The notes: generated from the sequence alone by a model not told the origin. Positions 33,065-42,802 are shown, counted from the first letter of the stretch. The stretch: 64,000 bases of DNA from an uncultured Clostridia bacterium (GCA_904399395.1 CAJFPJ010000056.1:62001-126000), one strand, 5' to 3'. Made by a program: numbers and translations.

Positions 33065-34504
33065 ATGGCAGAACAGAAAAAAATGGTGGAAGCCATCACC
33101 CCTATGGAGGAAGACTTCGCCAGGTGGTATACGGATATCGTGAAAAAAGCGGAGTTGATGGATTATACCAGCGTCCGCGGATGCATGGTGATTGAGCCCT
33201 ATGGCTATGCCATTTGGGAAAATATTACCCGGATTCTGGATGACCGCTTTAAGGAGTTGGGTCACGAGAATGTCTCCATGCCCATGTTTATCCCTGAAAG
33301 CCTTTTGCAGAAGGAAAAGGATCATGTGGAGGGCTTTGCGCCCGAGGTGGCGTGGGTCACCATGGGCGGCGAAGAAAAGTTGGAGGAGCGCCTCTGTGTG
33401 CGCCCAACCTCTGAAACGCTGTTCTGCGACCATTATGCCAGGGTGATTCACTCTTGGCGCGATCTGCCTAAACTCTATAATCAGTGGTGCAGCGTAGTCC
33501 GTTGGGAAAAAACAACCCGCCCCTTCCTGCGCTCGGTGGAGTTCCATTGGCAAGAGGGCCATACTATGCATGAGACTGCTGAGGAAGCCAAGGCAGAAAC
33601 GGAGCAAATGCTCAATGTATACGCTGATTTCTGCGAGCAGGCCCTGGCGATCCCGGTGATTAAAGGCCGCAAGACCGATAAGGAAAAATTTGCGGGGGCG
33701 GAAGCCACCTATACCATCGAGGCGCTGATGCACGACGGCAAGGCTCTGCAGAGCGGGACGAGCCATTATTTTGGGGATGGATTCGCCAGAGCTTTCAATA
33801 TCACCTTCCAGGGGCGCGATAATACGCCTCAGTATCCCCACCAGACTTCTTGGGGAATGAGCACCCGCATCATCGGCGGTATCATCATGACCCATGGGGA
33901 TAACAGCGGCCTTGTGTTGCCTCCGGCCGTGGCTCCCATTCAGGTGATTATCCTGCCTATCGCCCAGCATAAGCCCGGTGTTCTGGATAAAGCCTATGAG
34001 CTGCGGGATCGCCTGAAGAAGGCTGGTATCCGCGTAAAGGTGGATGACAGCGACCAGACTCCCGGCTGGAAGTTCGCCCAGTATGAGATGAAGGGCGTGC
34101 CTCTGCGTTTGGAGATCGGGCCTAAAGACATGGAGAAAGATCAGTGCGTCTTGGTTCGCAGAACAGATCGTGAGAAAGTCTTCACTGCTCTTGAAAATCT
34201 GGAAGATGCTGTCAAAGAGCAACTAAAAATTGTTCGCGATCAAATGTATCAGAAAGCGTTGGAACGCAGGGAAAATATGACGTATGCAGCCGCTTCTCTG
34301 GAGGAACTCAAAGAGATCGCCGATACGAAACCCGGATTTATCAAGGCTATGTGGTGTGGAGACCAGGCCTGCGAGGAGAAACTTAAGGAAGTCGCAGGAG
34401 TTTCTTCCCGTTGCATGCCCTTTGAGCAGGAACATCTGGGCGATACCTGTGTCTGCTGCGGCAAGCCTGCCAAGACTATGGTATATTGGGGCAAGGCATA
34501 TTGA
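33065..34504 (+). CDS. proS: Prolyl-tRNA synthetase, archaeal/eukaryotic (ProS type 3) form
   Basis: A 479-residue class II synthetase. [18 protein letters not shown] and [10 protein letters not shown] give motifs 1-2 and the ATP site; [27 protein letters not shown] is motif 2, and the motif 3 region lies at [19 protein letters not shown]. There is no editing insert, unlike the long bacterial ProRS. The anticodon-binding domain ([17 protein letters not shown]) is followed by the type-3 C-terminal zinc-like domain with [11 protein letters not shown] and [10 protein letters not shown] (four Cys) and the terminal Tyr. GAGGGAT precedes the ATG. No T-box was found upstream (32913-33064). Confidence 0.95.
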   Translation: MAEQKKMVEAITPMEEDFARWYTDIVKKAELMDYTSVRGCMVIEPYGYAIWENITRILDDRFKELGHENVSMPMFIPESLLQKEKDHVEGFAPEVAWVTMGGEEKLEERLCVRPTSETLFCDHYARVIHSWRDLPKLYNQWCSVVRWEKTTRPFLRSVEFHWQEGHTMHETAEEAKAETEQMLNVYADFCEQALAIPVIKGRKTDKEKFAGAEATYTIEALMHDGKALQSGTSHYFGDGFARAFNITFQGRDNTPQYPHQTSWGMSTRIIGGIIMTHGDNSGLVLPPAVAPIQVIILPIAQHKPGVLDKAYELRDRLKKAGIRVKVDDSDQTPGWKFAQYEMKGVPLRLEIGPKDMEKDQCVLVRRTDREKVFTALENLEDAVKEQLKIVRDQMYQKALERRENMTYAAASLEELKEIADTKPGFIKAMWCGDQACEEKLKEVAGVSSRCMPFEQEHLGDTCVCCGKPAKTMVYWGKAY

Positions 34505-34522
34505 TCTAAATAGGAGTATAAG

Positions 34523-34556
34523 GTGGAAGCGTTTCTAAAAGGGCGCTTCCACTTTC
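34523..34556 (+). terminator. Possible terminator after proS
   Basis: GTGGAAGCG pairs with CGCTTCCAC around a 12-base loop, followed by TTTCTGT. The stem is strong but the T run is weak. Confidence 0.6.
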
Positions 34557-34618
34557 TGTATTTATTTGATTTTGTGCTCAAAGCTGCCGGAGAAGAGATA
34601 CATAGGGAATGGGAGACG

Positions 34619-34699
34619 ATGGGCGTTGGCGATATGCAAAACGGCAAAGAAAAGTTACCGCAAACTGACCTGAGCTTTTCCGAAATGATGGCTTTGTAG
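34619..34699 (+). other. Interrupted 5' part of the MazG-like gene (in-frame TAG at 34697)
   Basis: The frame from ATG 34619 (or ATG 34634) encodes LSFSEMMAL, then TAG, then the 34700 gene in the same frame. It aligns without gaps to residues 3-23 of the paralogue at 306-629, where the TAG falls on Gln12. The missing start of the family is therefore present but cut off by a single amber codon. GGGAG lies just upstream of ATG 34619. Confidence 0.6.
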
Positions 34700-35053
34700 A
34701 TGGAGTTGTGGGAGAAGAACCGGGAGAAATGGCCTCCTATGGAGCCCGCCTATGGCAAAGAATATTTTCTCTGGATGGTGGAGGAGATAGGGGAGAGCAT
34801 AGCCGTTTTGAAGAAGAAAGGCGGGAACGCCGTTATGGAGGATGCGGAAGTCCGGGCGGCGTTTGTGGAAGAGTTCAGCGATGTTCTGATGTATTATATA
34901 GATATCCTGCTTCGCTATGGTGTCACGGCAGAGGAAATATCCCAAGCCTATGTAAACAAGCATGCACGGAATATGGGGCAGGATTTTCAGGAGGAATATC
35001 GCAGCCTGTATCACACCGTTCCTGCTGGCGATTCAGCCGAAGATGTGATTTAA
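34700..35053 (+). CDS. MazG-like nucleotide pyrophosphohydrolase, N-terminus interrupted
   Basis: The 117 codons from ATG 34700 encode FLWMVEEIGESIAVLKKKGG and AAFVEEFSDVLMYYIDILL, the EExxE and ExxD metal motifs of the MazG-like fold, as in the paralogue at 306-629. No ribosome-binding site precedes this ATG; instead it abuts an in-frame TAG (TAGATG), and the codons before the TAG continue the family's first helix. The protein may be made by reinitiation with a shortened first helix, or the gene may be a recent pseudogene. The catalytic residues lie after the break and are intact. Confidence 0.68.
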   Translation: MELWEKNREKWPPMEPAYGKEYFLWMVEEIGESIAVLKKKGGNAVMEDAEVRAAFVEEFSDVLMYYIDILLRYGVTAEEISQAYVNKHARNMGQDFQEEYRSLYHTVPAGDSAEDVI

Positions 35054-35351
35054 AATGGGGAGCGGCGTAGACAAGCTATCCGGGTTCAGGAAACCGAAGC
35101 AGACCTGGAGGGCATATGAGGTTGCTGGCTCTGATCGCCATATCAATTCAAAATGGCAGAATAGTATGGCTGTCTCCTTTTATGAATAAGAGCGTTTTGC
35201 TACTATTTTGCTTTTGGCCCCCGGAGCTGTTATCCTTTCGTTGAGACTAGCGTTTGATGAGAATTTTAGTGAGATTCTATGGTCTATTTTTTTGATGGCA
35301 GAATGCATAAAAAATAAAGAAAAATTTCTGGCAAAAAAGAGAAAATAAATG
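35054..35351. other. Spacer without a recognised gene
   Basis: Between the MazG-like gene and the S10 promoter I find no convincing coding frame, RNA or repeat. The second half is markedly AT-rich. Confidence 0.5.
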
Positions 35352-35380
35352 TTGCAATTCAAAGGTACCTATGGTATTAT
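35352..35380 (+). promoter_or_regulatory. Promoter of the S10-spc-alpha operon
   Basis: TTGCAA, 17 bp, TATTAT (TATAAT also at 35378-35383). It yields a leader of about 280 bases before rpsJ. Confidence 0.65.
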
Positions 35381-35548
35381 AATTGAGCGTGACTGCGACA
35401 GATATGCGTTGAAGCGGGAGGTTGCGGCTGAGAGATGCCGGTTTTTCCGTGGAGTATGTCCGATTTTAAACCGGGCGACAGATATTTTGAGCGTTGGGAA
35501 TACAGGGTTGCGTATTCTGCACGTTCAGACGTTTTTTGTGCCTAACAC

Positions 35549-35584
35549 CCGGATTTAACTTGTGAAAAGTCGAATCCGGTTTTT
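35549..35584 (+). promoter_or_regulatory. Terminator-like hairpin in the S10 leader
   Basis: CCGGATT pairs with AATCCGG around a 17-base loop and is followed by TTTTT, about 80 bases before rpsJ. It may be a regulated attenuator, since r-protein operons are often controlled in the leader, but I cannot assign a known L4- or S10-leader class. Confidence 0.45.
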
Positions 35585-35666
35585 CAATGTCCGGATGCGA
35601 AACACCCGGGACCGTGTGCGGAAATGAAAAACGTCGCCCGCCAACTACAACAAGGAGGCGATCAAA

Positions 35667-35978
35667 GTGGCAGTCAAAGAAAAAATCAGGATAAGAATCA
35701 AAGGGTATGATCATCAGTTGGTGGATCAGTCCGCCGAAAAGATCGTAGCAACTGCAAAGCGCACCGGCGCCCGTGTGAGCGGACCTGTGCCGCTGCCCAC
35801 CGAAAAGCAGGTTGTCACCATCCTGCGCGCTGTTCATAAGTATAAGGACAGCCGTGAGCAGTTTGAAATGCGGACCCATAAGAGACTTATCGACATCCTG
35901 AGACCTTCCAACAAAACCGTTAAGGCTTTGATGGATCTTGAACTCCCCGCCGGCGTTGAAATCGAGATCAAGCTCTAA
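35667..35978 (+). CDS. rpsJ: Small ribosomal subunit protein S10
   Basis: 103 residues; [21 protein letters not shown] and [16 protein letters not shown] with late RLIDILRPS are diagnostic. It is part of the 30S head and also the NusE partner in antitermination. The start is GTG with AAGGAGG upstream. It is the first gene of a continuous run of 32 same-strand genes in the usual Firmicute S10-spc-alpha order. The 86-base gap to rplC contains a small hairpin (GTTGGCaaaaGCCAAC). Confidence 0.98.
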   Translation: MAVKEKIRIRIKGYDHQLVDQSAEKIVATAKRTGARVSGPVPLPTEKQVVTILRAVHKYKDSREQFEMRTHKRLIDILRPSNKTVKALMDLELPAGVEIEIKL

Positions 35979-36064
35979 TGCTTCGATGTTGATTTGAACC
36001 AACCTGCGGCCGAGGTCATGTTGGCAAAAGCCAACCAATAACCTGCATAGGAGGTACATGAAAC

Positions 36065-36697
36065 ATGCAAAAAGGTATCATCGGCAAGAAGATCGGCATG
36101 ACCCAGATCTTCGATGAGAAGGGCAATGTGGTTCCTGTAACCGTCATTGAAGCCGGCCCCTGCGTGATCGCTCAGAAAAAGACCGTTGAAAATGACGGTT
36201 ATGCAGCGGTTCAGATGGGCTATGGCGACTTGAAGGCCAACAAGGTAAACAAGCCCATGAAGGGTCACTTTGACAAAGGCGATGTTGCTCCCAAAAGGAC
36301 TCTGAAGGAATTCCGCCTTGAGAATACCGACGCTTACAATGTGGGCGATTTGGTAAAGGCAGATGTCTTCGCAGCTGGCGACAAGATTGATGTTACCGCT
36401 GTCAGCAAAGGTAAGGGGTACGTCGGCGTGATCAAGCGCTGGAACGCTCACCGGCTGAAGGAAACCCATGGTTCCGGCCCTGTGGCTCGTCATGCTGGTT
36501 CCAACGGCGCTAACTCCGATCCTTCCAGAGTGTTTAAGGGCAAGAAGCTGCCCGGCCATCTGGGAGCCGAGCAGGTCACCGTGCAGAATCTGACGGTGGT
36601 CAAAGTGGATGCTGAAAACAATCTCATCGCCGTAAAGGGCGCCGTTCCCGGCCCTAAAGGCGGCGTCGTTGTCGTGCGCGACAGCGTCAAGGCGTAA
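36065..36697 (+). CDS. rplC: Large ribosomal subunit protein L3
   Basis: 210 residues. It starts [20 protein letters not shown] and contains [11 protein letters not shown] and [14 protein letters not shown], the conserved loop that reaches the peptidyl transferase centre. It is one of the two assembly initiators of the 50S subunit. TAGGAGG precedes the ATG. Length and sequence are normal; the gap to rplD is 17 bases. Confidence 0.98.
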   Translation: MQKGIIGKKIGMTQIFDEKGNVVPVTVIEAGPCVIAQKKTVENDGYAAVQMGYGDLKANKVNKPMKGHFDKGDVAPKRTLKEFRLENTDAYNVGDLVKADVFAAGDKIDVTAVSKGKGYVGVIKRWNAHRLKETHGSGPVARHAGSNGANSDPSRVFKGKKLPGHLGAEQVTVQNLTVVKVDAENNLIAVKGAVPGPKGGVVVVRDSVKA

Positions 36698-36714
36698 GGG
36701 AAGGAGGAAATAGA

Positions 36715-37338
36715 ATGCCTAAGGTAGCAGTACTTGACATGGCAGGCAAGGAAGTAGGGCAGATCGAACTCAGCGAGGCTGTTTTTGGTGTGGAGCCCAA
36801 CTCCTCTGTTATGCTTCATATGGTGAAAAATTATCTGGCCAATCAGCGGCAGGGCACTCAGTCTGCACTGACCCGCGCTGAGGTTTCCGGCGGCGGCAGA
36901 AAGCCCTGGAGGCAGAAGGGAACCGGCCATGCACGGCAGGGTTCTACCCGTGCTCCCCAGTGGACTCACGGCGGCATCGTGTTTGCCCCGAAGCCCCGCG
37001 ATTACAGATATACCGTAAACAAGAAAGTCCGGCGTCTGGCTATGAAATCGGCTCTCTCCTCTAAGGTGCTCGACAGCGATATGATCGTTCTCGATGCCCT
37101 CACCATGGAGGAATATAAGACCAAGACCATCGTTTCCATGCTGAAGGCTCTTGGCTCTGAGAAGAAGGCCCTGATCGTTCTTCCTAAGGTGGACGAGAAG
37201 GTCATTGCTTCCGCGAGAAATATTCCGGGCGTAAAGACTGCATTGGCCAACACCCTGAACGTATACGACATTCTGAATGCCGATAAGTTTATCGTCGTGA
37301 AGGATGCGGTTGCTCAGATCGAGGAGGTGTATGCATAA
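36715..37338 (+). CDS. rplD: Large ribosomal subunit protein L4
   Basis: 207 residues; [35 protein letters not shown] is the exit-tunnel loop typical of L4 and [14 protein letters not shown]-like [14 protein letters not shown] follows. L4 lines the nascent-chain tunnel and represses its own operon in some bacteria, so the leader hairpin at 35549 could be its target (inference). The stop codon overlaps the rplW start (TAATG). Confidence 0.98.
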   Translation: MPKVAVLDMAGKEVGQIELSEAVFGVEPNSSVMLHMVKNYLANQRQGTQSALTRAEVSGGGRKPWRQKGTGHARQGSTRAPQWTHGGIVFAPKPRDYRYTVNKKVRRLAMKSALSSKVLDSDMIVLDALTMEEYKTKTIVSMLKALGSEKKALIVLPKVDEKVIASARNIPGVKTALANTLNVYDILNADKFIVVKDAVAQIEEVYA

Positions 37339-37628
37339 TGGCAGCACAGGATATCGTCATCCGCCCCATTATCACTGAGAAAAGCATGAGTGGCATCGCC
37401 GCGAAGAAATACACCTTTGAGGTTGCCAAGAATGCCACAAAAATTGATATTGCCAGAGCGGTGGAAGAGCTCTTCGGCGTGAAAGTCACAAAAGTGAACA
37501 CCCTGCATGTGCGTGGGCATCTGCGCCGCCAGGGCCGTTTCCAGGGATATACTTCTTCCTGGAAAAAGGCTATTGTGACTGTCTCTGAAGACAGCAAGGC
37601 CATCGAATTCTTCGAAGGCATGATGTAA
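37338..37628 (+). CDS. rplW: Large ribosomal subunit protein L23
   Basis: 96 residues; [38 protein letters not shown] and late [17 protein letters not shown] are the family pattern. It sits at the tunnel exit and docks trigger factor and SRP. The start overlaps the rplD stop by one base. A 125-base spacer with strong hairpins separates it from rplB, the longest gap in this part of the operon. Confidence 0.98.
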   Translation: MAAQDIVIRPIITEKSMSGIAAKKYTFEVAKNATKIDIARAVEELFGVKVTKVNTLHVRGHLRRQGRFQGYTSSWKKAIVTVSEDSKAIEFFEGMM

Positions 37629-37676
37629 GCCGGGCGCAAGCCTGGAAACAGGGTTGGCTTAAGCCGCCCGCTTGAT

Positions 37677-37723
37677 TTGGCGGTAATTCGCCAAAGGCAT
37701 GGATGGGGAATTGGCAGTTCCCC
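37677..37723 (+). promoter_or_regulatory. Two perfect hairpins in the rplW-rplB spacer
   Basis: TTGGCG/CGCCAA (37677-37694) and GGGGAA/TTCCCC (37705-37723) are successive perfect stem-loops just before the rplB ribosome-binding site; neither has a T run. They could be an RNA-processing or repressor-binding site. Confidence 0.5.
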
Positions 37724-37753
37724 GCAAAGCCATCATGAGGAGTGTGAAACCGT

Positions 37754-38587
37754 ATGCCTATTATTAATTATAAACCTACCACGGCTTCCAGACGTAACAT
37801 GTCCGTTACGGATTACTCCGGTCTTTCTAAAGTTGCTCCCGAAAAGAGCCTGCTGGCTCCCCTGAGCAATAAGTCCGGACGCAACAGCTATGGCAGGATC
37901 ACCGTCCGCCACCGCGGCGGCGGAAACCGCAAGAAGTATCGTATCATCGACTTCAAGCGGCAGAAATTCAATGTTCCCGCTACCGTGCTCACCCTTGAGT
38001 ACGATCCCAATCGTTCTGCTTTCATCGCCCTTATCCAGTATGAAGACGGCGAAAAGAGCTACATCATCGCTCCCAACGGCCTGAAGGTCGGCGATGTTGT
38101 GGTAGCCGGTGAAACCGCGGATATCAAGCCCGGCAATGCTTTGCCGCTGAACAATATTCCGGTTGGTACCTTCCTCCACAATGTGGAGCTGTATCCCGGC
38201 AAGGGCGCTCAGCTGGCTCGTGCAGCCGGCAACATGGCTCAGCTTATGGCTAAGGAAAACGGCATGGCTCTTCTCCGCCTGCCTTCCGGCGAGCTGCGCA
38301 ATGTCAGCGTAAACTGCATGGCCACTATCGGCCAGGTCAGCAATATTGACCATGAGAACGTAAAGATCGGTAAGGCCGGCAGAAAGCGCCATATGGGCTG
38401 GAGACCCACCGTGCGCGGCTCTGTTATGAACCCGAACGACCATCCCCACGGCGGCGGCGAAGGCAAGTCTCCCATCGGCCATCCCGGTCCTATGACCCCC
38501 TGGGGCAAGCCCGCCCTTGGCTACAAGACTCGTGCTCACCACAACCGTTCTGATAAGTTCATTGTCAGACGCAGGAATGGCAAATAA
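37754..38587 (+). CDS. rplB: Large ribosomal subunit protein L2
   Basis: 277 residues; [17 protein letters not shown] near the N-terminus and [30 protein letters not shown], which contains the conserved His needed for peptidyl transfer, are diagnostic. It is essential for subunit joining and for the catalytic centre. ATGAGGAG precedes the start. The typical C-terminal [13 protein letters not shown] ends the protein. Confidence 0.98.
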   Translation: MPIINYKPTTASRRNMSVTDYSGLSKVAPEKSLLAPLSNKSGRNSYGRITVRHRGGGNRKKYRIIDFKRQKFNVPATVLTLEYDPNRSAFIALIQYEDGEKSYIIAPNGLKVGDVVVAGETADIKPGNALPLNNIPVGTFLHNVELYPGKGAQLARAAGNMAQLMAKENGMALLRLPSGELRNVSVNCMATIGQVSNIDHENVKIGKAGRKRHMGWRPTVRGSVMNPNDHPHGGGEGKSPIGHPGPMTPWGKPALGYKTRAHHNRSDKFIVRRRNGK

Positions 38588-38613
38588 GGTGTACAGAAAG
38601 GAGCTTGTGAATT

Positions 38614-38889
38614 ATGAGCAGAAGCGTTAAAAAGGGTCCTTATGTACAGCCTGTGCTGCTGAAAAGGATTCAGGAAATGAATGCAGCCGGCGAGAAGAAG
38701 ATCGTTAAGACCTGGAGCAGGGCTTCCGTAATCTTCCCGGATTTCGTCGGCCATACAATCGCCGTTCACGACGGACGTAAGCATGTTCCGGTATATGTTA
38801 CAGAAGATATGGTAGGCCACCGGCTCGGCGAATTTGCGCCGACCAGAACCTTCAAAGGGCACGCTGGCTCTAAGACCAGCGGCAAATAA
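38614..38889 (+). CDS. rpsS: Small ribosomal subunit protein S19
   Basis: 91 residues; [28 protein letters not shown]-like [19 protein letters not shown] and [15 protein letters not shown] are the full family signature. It forms part of the 30S head next to S13 and contacts the A-site tRNA. AAAGGAG lies before the ATG. Confidence 0.98.
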   Translation: MSRSVKKGPYVQPVLLKRIQEMNAAGEKKIVKTWSRASVIFPDFVGHTIAVHDGRKHVPVYVTEDMVGHRLGEFAPTRTFKGHAGSKTSGK

Positions 38890-38910
38890 CGGCCGAAAGG
38901 AGTGTATAGC

Positions 38911-39246
38911 ATGGAAGCAAGGGCAGAACTGAAATACGCCCGTATTTCTCCCCGAAAAGTATCAATCGTGCTGGATCTGATCCGCAATAAGCCTGTCGAT
39001 CTGGCTATGGCTATCCTCAAGCACACGCCTAAGGCCGCCTGCGAGTATCTCGAGAAGCTCTTGAAGTCGGCTGTGGCTAACGCTGAGAACAACCACAATA
39101 TGGATGTCACCAAGCTGTATGTAGCAGAATGCTACGTTGGACCTGGCCCCATCCTCAAGCGTATCCGCCCCAGAGCCCAGGGCCGTGCGTTCCGCATCGA
39201 CAAGAGAACTTCGCACATCACTCTGGTGCTCAAAGAAAAAGAGTAA
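38911..39246 (+). CDS. rplV: Large ribosomal subunit protein L22
   Basis: 111 residues from ATG 38911, chosen because CGAAAGGAG lies 9 bases upstream; GTG and ATG codons just before it overlap that site. [20 protein letters not shown] and [20 protein letters not shown], the hairpin that lines the exit tunnel and affects macrolide binding, are intact. Confidence 0.97.
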   Translation: MEARAELKYARISPRKVSIVLDLIRNKPVDLAMAILKHTPKAACEYLEKLLKSAVANAENNHNMDVTKLYVAECYVGPGPILKRIRPRAQGRAFRIDKRTSHITLVLKEKE

Positions 39247-39263
39247 GCTGAAGGAGGTAAATT

Positions 39264-39932
39264 ATGGGCCAGAAAGTTAATCCGCACGGTCTCCGTGTTG
39301 GCGTAATCAAGAATTGGGATTCCCGCTGGTTCGCGAAGAAGGCTGACTTCGGTGACACCCTCGTCGAGGACTACAACCTCCGCAAGGTGCTCAAGAAGCA
39401 GTTGGGTGCAGCAGGAGTTCCGAAAATCGAAATTGAGCGTGACGCTTCCCGCGTGCGCATTCATATTCACTGCGCAAAGCCCGGCATGGTTATCGGCAAG
39501 GGCGGCGCTGAGATCGAGAAGCTCCGCGTACAGTGCGAAGGCATCTTGAAGAATCCTGTGGCAATCAATATTGTCGAGGTTAAGAGCCCTGATTTGAATG
39601 CTCAGCTGGTAGCCGAGAACATTGCTCAGCAGCTGGAAAAGAGAATTTCTTTCCGCCGCGCTATGAAGCTTTGCATCGGCCGCGCTATGAAGCTGGGTGC
39701 CAAGGGTATTAAGACACAGGTTTCCGGCCGTCTGGGCGGTGCTGAAATTGCTAGAACCGAGCAGTATCACGACGGTACTATTCCGCTGCAGACCCTGAGA
39801 GCGGATATTGACTATGGTTTTGCTGAGGCAGCCACCACCTATGGCCGCATCGGCGTGAAAGTATGGATTTACAGGGGCGAGGTTCTTCACCAGACCGCTG
39901 CTAAGCCCCGCAGGGAAGGAGGCAGTAAATAA
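39264..39932 (+). CDS. rpsC: Small ribosomal subunit protein S3
   Basis: 222 residues; [22 protein letters not shown], the KH-domain GXXG loop in [15 protein letters not shown], and [12 protein letters not shown] are diagnostic. It forms the mRNA entry pore with S4 and S5 and shares helicase activity. AAGGAGGT precedes the ATG, and the stop overlaps the rplP start (TAATG). Confidence 0.98.
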   Translation: MGQKVNPHGLRVGVIKNWDSRWFAKKADFGDTLVEDYNLRKVLKKQLGAAGVPKIEIERDASRVRIHIHCAKPGMVIGKGGAEIEKLRVQCEGILKNPVAINIVEVKSPDLNAQLVAENIAQQLEKRISFRRAMKLCIGRAMKLGAKGIKTQVSGRLGGAEIARTEQYHDGTIPLQTLRADIDYGFAEAATTYGRIGVKVWIYRGEVLHQTAAKPRREGGSK

Positions 39933-40357
39933 TGCTGTTGCCTAAGCGCGTAAAATACCGCCGCGTACACCGTGGCCGTTTGACCGGCAAAGCGTATCGC
40001 GGAAATACTGTCACCTATGGTGATTTCGGTCTCCAGGCTCTGGAGCCCGCATGGATCACTTCCAACCAGATCGAAGCAGCTCGTGTGGCCATGACCCGTT
40101 ACTGCAAGCGTTTCGGTAAGGTTTGGATCAAAATTTTCCCCGACAAGCCCATCACCGAGAAGCCCGCTGAAACCCGCATGGGTTCCGGTAAAGGTTCTCC
40201 GGAATATTGGGTAGCTGTCGTTAAGCCCGGCAGAGTGATGTTTGAAATCGGCGGTGTTGCTGAAGAGACTGCTAGAGAAGCTCTTCGCCTGGCTGCCCAC
40301 AAACTGCCGATCAGATGCAAGTTTGTAACTAAGGAAGAAACGGGGGTTGAGCAGTAA
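39932..40357 (+). CDS. rplP: Large ribosomal subunit protein L16
   Basis: 141 residues; [47 protein letters not shown] and late [13 protein letters not shown]-like [21 protein letters not shown] identify L16, which positions the A-site tRNA. The start overlaps the rpsC stop and its own stop overlaps rpmC, so three genes are coupled. Confidence 0.98.
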   Translation: MLLPKRVKYRRVHRGRLTGKAYRGNTVTYGDFGLQALEPAWITSNQIEAARVAMTRYCKRFGKVWIKIFPDKPITEKPAETRMGSGKGSPEYWVAVVKPGRVMFEIGGVAEETAREALRLAAHKLPIRCKFVTKEETGVEQ

Positions 40358-40563
40358 TGAGGGCCTCAGAAGTCAGAGAAATGACAACCGCAGAGCTTGA
40401 GAGCAAGCTTAAAGACCTCAAGGCCGAGCTCTTCAATCTGCGTTTTCAGCTTGCAATCAACCAGCTGGATAACCCGATGCGCATCTCCGCTGTGAAGAAG
40501 GATATCGCCCGCGTTAAGACTATTCTCCGCGAGAACGAGATCAAAAACAGCGCTAACGCGTAA
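40357..40563 (+). CDS. rpmC: Large ribosomal subunit protein L29
   Basis: 68 residues; [38 protein letters not shown] is the two-helix L29 pattern (seen in full). It lies at the tunnel exit next to L23. The start overlaps the rplP stop by one base. Confidence 0.98.
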   Translation: MRASEVREMTTAELESKLKDLKAELFNLRFQLAINQLDNPMRISAVKKDIARVKTILRENEIKNSANA

Positions 40564-40581
40564 CGGAAGGAGGACTAGGCT

Positions 40582-40839
40582 GTGAGCGACAGAAACATGA
40601 GAAAATCTGCAGTGGGCAAAGTTGTCAGCGACAAAATGGACAAGACAATCGTCGTAGCCATTGAGGACAGCGTAAAGCACCCGCTGTATAAAAAGATTAT
40701 CAAGCGTACCGTTAAGTTTAAGGCTCATGACGAGAAGAACGAGTGCAAGGCCGGCGACCGCGTGCGTATTATGGAGACCCGTCCCCTTTCCAAGGATAAG
40801 AGATGGCGTCTTGTAGAGATCATCGAGAAAGCGAAATAA
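40582..40839 (+). CDS. rpsQ: Small ribosomal subunit protein S17
   Basis: 85 residues; [37 protein letters not shown] and [21 protein letters not shown] identify S17, a primary 16S-binding OB-fold protein. The start is GTG 40582 with GGAAGGAGG upstream. Confidence 0.98.
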   Translation: MSDRNMRKSAVGKVVSDKMDKTIVVAIEDSVKHPLYKKIIKRTVKFKAHDEKNECKAGDRVRIMETRPLSKDKRWRLVEIIEKAK

Positions 40840-40876
40840 GGTATTTCGCAATAGAGCGAGTTAGGAGGAATGGACT

Positions 40877-41245
40877 GTGATTCAACAGCAGACCTACCTG
40901 AAAGTTGCCGACAACACCGGCGCGAAGGAGCTTATGTGCATCCGCGTTCTCGGCGGCACCGGCAGAAGGTATGCCAATATTGGCGACGTGGTGGTGGCTA
41001 GCGTGAAAAAAGCAGCCCCCGGCGGCCAGGTTAAAAAGGGCGATGTTGTGAAAGCGGTTGTCGTGCGCACCGCATCCGGCGTCCGCCGTGACGACGGCAC
41101 CTACATCCGTTTTGATGAAAACGCCGCCGTTATCATCAGAGAAGATAAGAACCCCAGAGGCACTCGTATCTTTGGGCCTGTTGCCAGAGAGCTGCGCGAC
41201 AAGGACTATATGAAGATTCTGAGCCTTGCCCCTGAAGTGCTTTGA
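40877..41245 (+). CDS. rplN: Large ribosomal subunit protein L14
   Basis: 122 residues; [45 protein letters not shown] and [14 protein letters not shown] are diagnostic. It lies at the subunit interface and takes part in bridges to 16S rRNA. The start is GTG with TTAGGAGG upstream. Confidence 0.98.
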   Translation: MIQQQTYLKVADNTGAKELMCIRVLGGTGRRYANIGDVVVASVKKAAPGGQVKKGDVVKAVVVRTASGVRRDDGTYIRFDENAAVIIREDKNPRGTRIFGPVARELRDKDYMKILSLAPEVL

Positions 41246-41260
41246 TGGAGGTGTTCACTG

Positions 41261-41608
41261 ATGAGTAAGGTTCATGTAAAAGTGGGTGACACCGTCATCT
41301 TGCGCGTTGGCGACTACAATGACAAGTTCGAAAAGGAAGGCAAGCGTCGGACCGGTAAAGTTCTGGCTGTTAGCCCCAAAGAAGGAAAAGTCATTGTCGA
41401 AGGCATCAACAAGGTAAAGAAACATGTGAAACCCCGCAGAATGGGTGAACAGGGCGGTATTGTTGAGGCGGAGGCTGCTGTGTATTCCAGCAAAGTGCAG
41501 ATCGTCTGCCCCCGTTGCGGCAAACCTACCCGTATAGGCCATAAAATTTATGAGGACGGCAAAAAGGGACGCATTTGCAAAAAGTGCGGCGAGACGCTGG
41601 ATGCATAA
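41261..41608 (+). CDS. rplX: Large ribosomal subunit protein L24, with C-terminal Cys4 zinc-like knuckle
   Basis: 115 residues. The N-terminal KOW motif (HVKVGDTVILRVGDYNDK and RRTGKVLAVSPKEGKVIVEG) is typical of L24, an assembly initiator of the 50S subunit. The C-terminal third has two CxxC pairs, VCPRCGKP and ICKKCGE, so it probably binds zinc, a variant seen in many Clostridia. GATGGAGGTG precedes the ATG. Confidence 0.97.
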   Translation: MSKVHVKVGDTVILRVGDYNDKFEKEGKRRTGKVLAVSPKEGKVIVEGINKVKKHVKPRRMGEQGGIVEAEAAVYSSKVQIVCPRCGKPTRIGHKIYEDGKKGRICKKCGETLDA

Positions 41609-41626
41609 TAAGGGAGGGAAAAACGA

Positions 41627-42166
41627 ATGGCAAGACTAAAAGATATGTATAAAGCCGATGTTGCACCTGCCTTGATGAAGAAATTTTCCTATAAGAGCGT
41701 CATGCAGATCCCGAAGCTGGAAAAGATCGTAATCAACGTAGGCGCCGGCGAGGCTAAGGAGAATGCCAAGGCGATCGATGCCATCAGCACCGATCTGGCT
41801 GCGATCACCGGCCAGAAGCCCCAGGTTTGCAAAGCTAAGAAGTCTGTTGCAAACTTTAAGCTGCGTGAAGGCATGAATATCGGCGTAAAGGTAACGCTGA
41901 GAGGCGACCGTATGTATGAGTTCATGGATAGGCTCTTCAATGTGGCGCTTCCCCGCGTAAGAGACTTCAGAGGCATCAACCCCAACTCTTTTGACGGCCG
42001 TGGCAATTACAACATGGGCATCAAAGAGCAGTTGATCTTCCCTGAAATCGATTATGATAAGATTGATAAGGTGCGCGGCATGGATATTTGCTTCGTCACC
42101 ACTGCGAAAACCGATGAGGAATCCAGAGAGCTTCTTTCTCTCATGGGCGCCCCGTTTGCGAAATAA
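41627..42166 (+). CDS. rplE: Large ribosomal subunit protein L5
   Basis: 179 residues; [41 protein letters not shown], the P-site-tRNA-contacting loop and late [31 protein letters not shown] are the family pattern. It binds 5S rRNA together with L18. AAGGGAGGG precedes the ATG. Confidence 0.98.
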   Translation: MARLKDMYKADVAPALMKKFSYKSVMQIPKLEKIVINVGAGEAKENAKAIDAISTDLAAITGQKPQVCKAKKSVANFKLREGMNIGVKVTLRGDRMYEFMDRLFNVALPRVRDFRGINPNSFDGRGNYNMGIKEQLIFPEIDYDKIDKVRGMDICFVTTAKTDEESRELLSLMGAPFAK

Positions 42167-42178
42167 GGAGGGATTATT

Positions 42179-42364
42179 GTGGCCAAAACTTCTATGAAGA
42201 TCAAGCAGAAGAGAGATCCGAAATTCTCTTCCCGTGCATACAACAGATGCAAAATCTGTGGCAGGCCGCACGCCTACCTTCGCAAATTTGGTATTTGCCG
42301 CATCTGCTTCCGGGAGCTTGCTTATAAGGGCGAAATTCCGGGCGTAAAAAAGGCCAGCTGGTAA
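42179..42364 (+). CDS. rpsZ: Small ribosomal subunit protein S14, zinc-binding type Z
   Basis: 61 residues, the short zinc form: [38 protein letters not shown] carries the four Cys (CxxC...CxxC). Firmicutes often have this C+ form as the main copy and a longer zinc-free paralogue elsewhere. The start is GTG with AAGGAGGG upstream. Confidence 0.98.
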   Translation: MAKTSMKIKQKRDPKFSSRAYNRCKICGRPHAYLRKFGICRICFRELAYKGEIPGVKKASW

Positions 42365-42388
42365 AGCTTAGCAAAGGAGGTAACGGTA

Positions 42389-42787
42389 ATGCAAATTACA
42401 GATACAATCGCTGATTTGCTCACCCGTATTCGCAACGCGAATTCTGCCAAGCATGATTCGGTTGACATTCCGGCTTCTAACATGAAGAAGGCTATTTGCC
42501 AGATTCTTGTGGATGAGGGATATGTAAAGAATTTTACGGTAGTAGAGGACGGCAAGCAGGGTATCATTAAGGTGAATTTGAAATACGGAGAGGGCAAGAG
42601 TCCTGTTATCAACGGCCTTCGCCGGGTAAGCAAGCCCGGTCTCCGTGTATATTCCAGTGCTGAAGAGCTTCCCCGGGTTATGAAGGGCTTGGGGGTCGCC
42701 ATCATATCCACTTCCAAGGGCGTTATGACTGACCGTCAGGCCCGCAAGGAAAATCTGGGTGGCGAAGTGCTCGCATTTGTTTGGTAA
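42389..42787 (+). CDS. rpsH: Small ribosomal subunit protein S8
   Basis: 132 residues; [22 protein letters not shown] at the start, [42 protein letters not shown] at the C-terminus. It is a primary 16S-binding protein and the known translational repressor of spc operons in enterobacteria. AAAGGAGGT precedes the ATG. Confidence 0.98.
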   Translation: MQITDTIADLLTRIRNANSAKHDSVDIPASNMKKAICQILVDEGYVKNFTVVEDGKQGIIKVNLKYGEGKSPVINGLRRVSKPGLRVYSSAEELPRVMKGLGVAIISTSKGVMTDRQARKENLGGEVLAFVW

Positions 42788-42802
42788 CAAGGGGGTGCAA
42801 TC

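Noticed and set aside
33038-34222. A 394-codon minus-strand frame opposite proS
   Set aside because: Antisense shadow; proS is clear on the plus strand.
34697-34699. The TAG read as pyrrolysine
   Set aside because: Nothing in the window points to a Pyl system, the site aligns with Gln in the paralogue and a simple nonsense change explains it.
35549-35584. A tRNA (GTCGAATCC resembles a T-arm)
   Set aside because: The remaining arms are absent; the element is a plain stem-loop with a T run.
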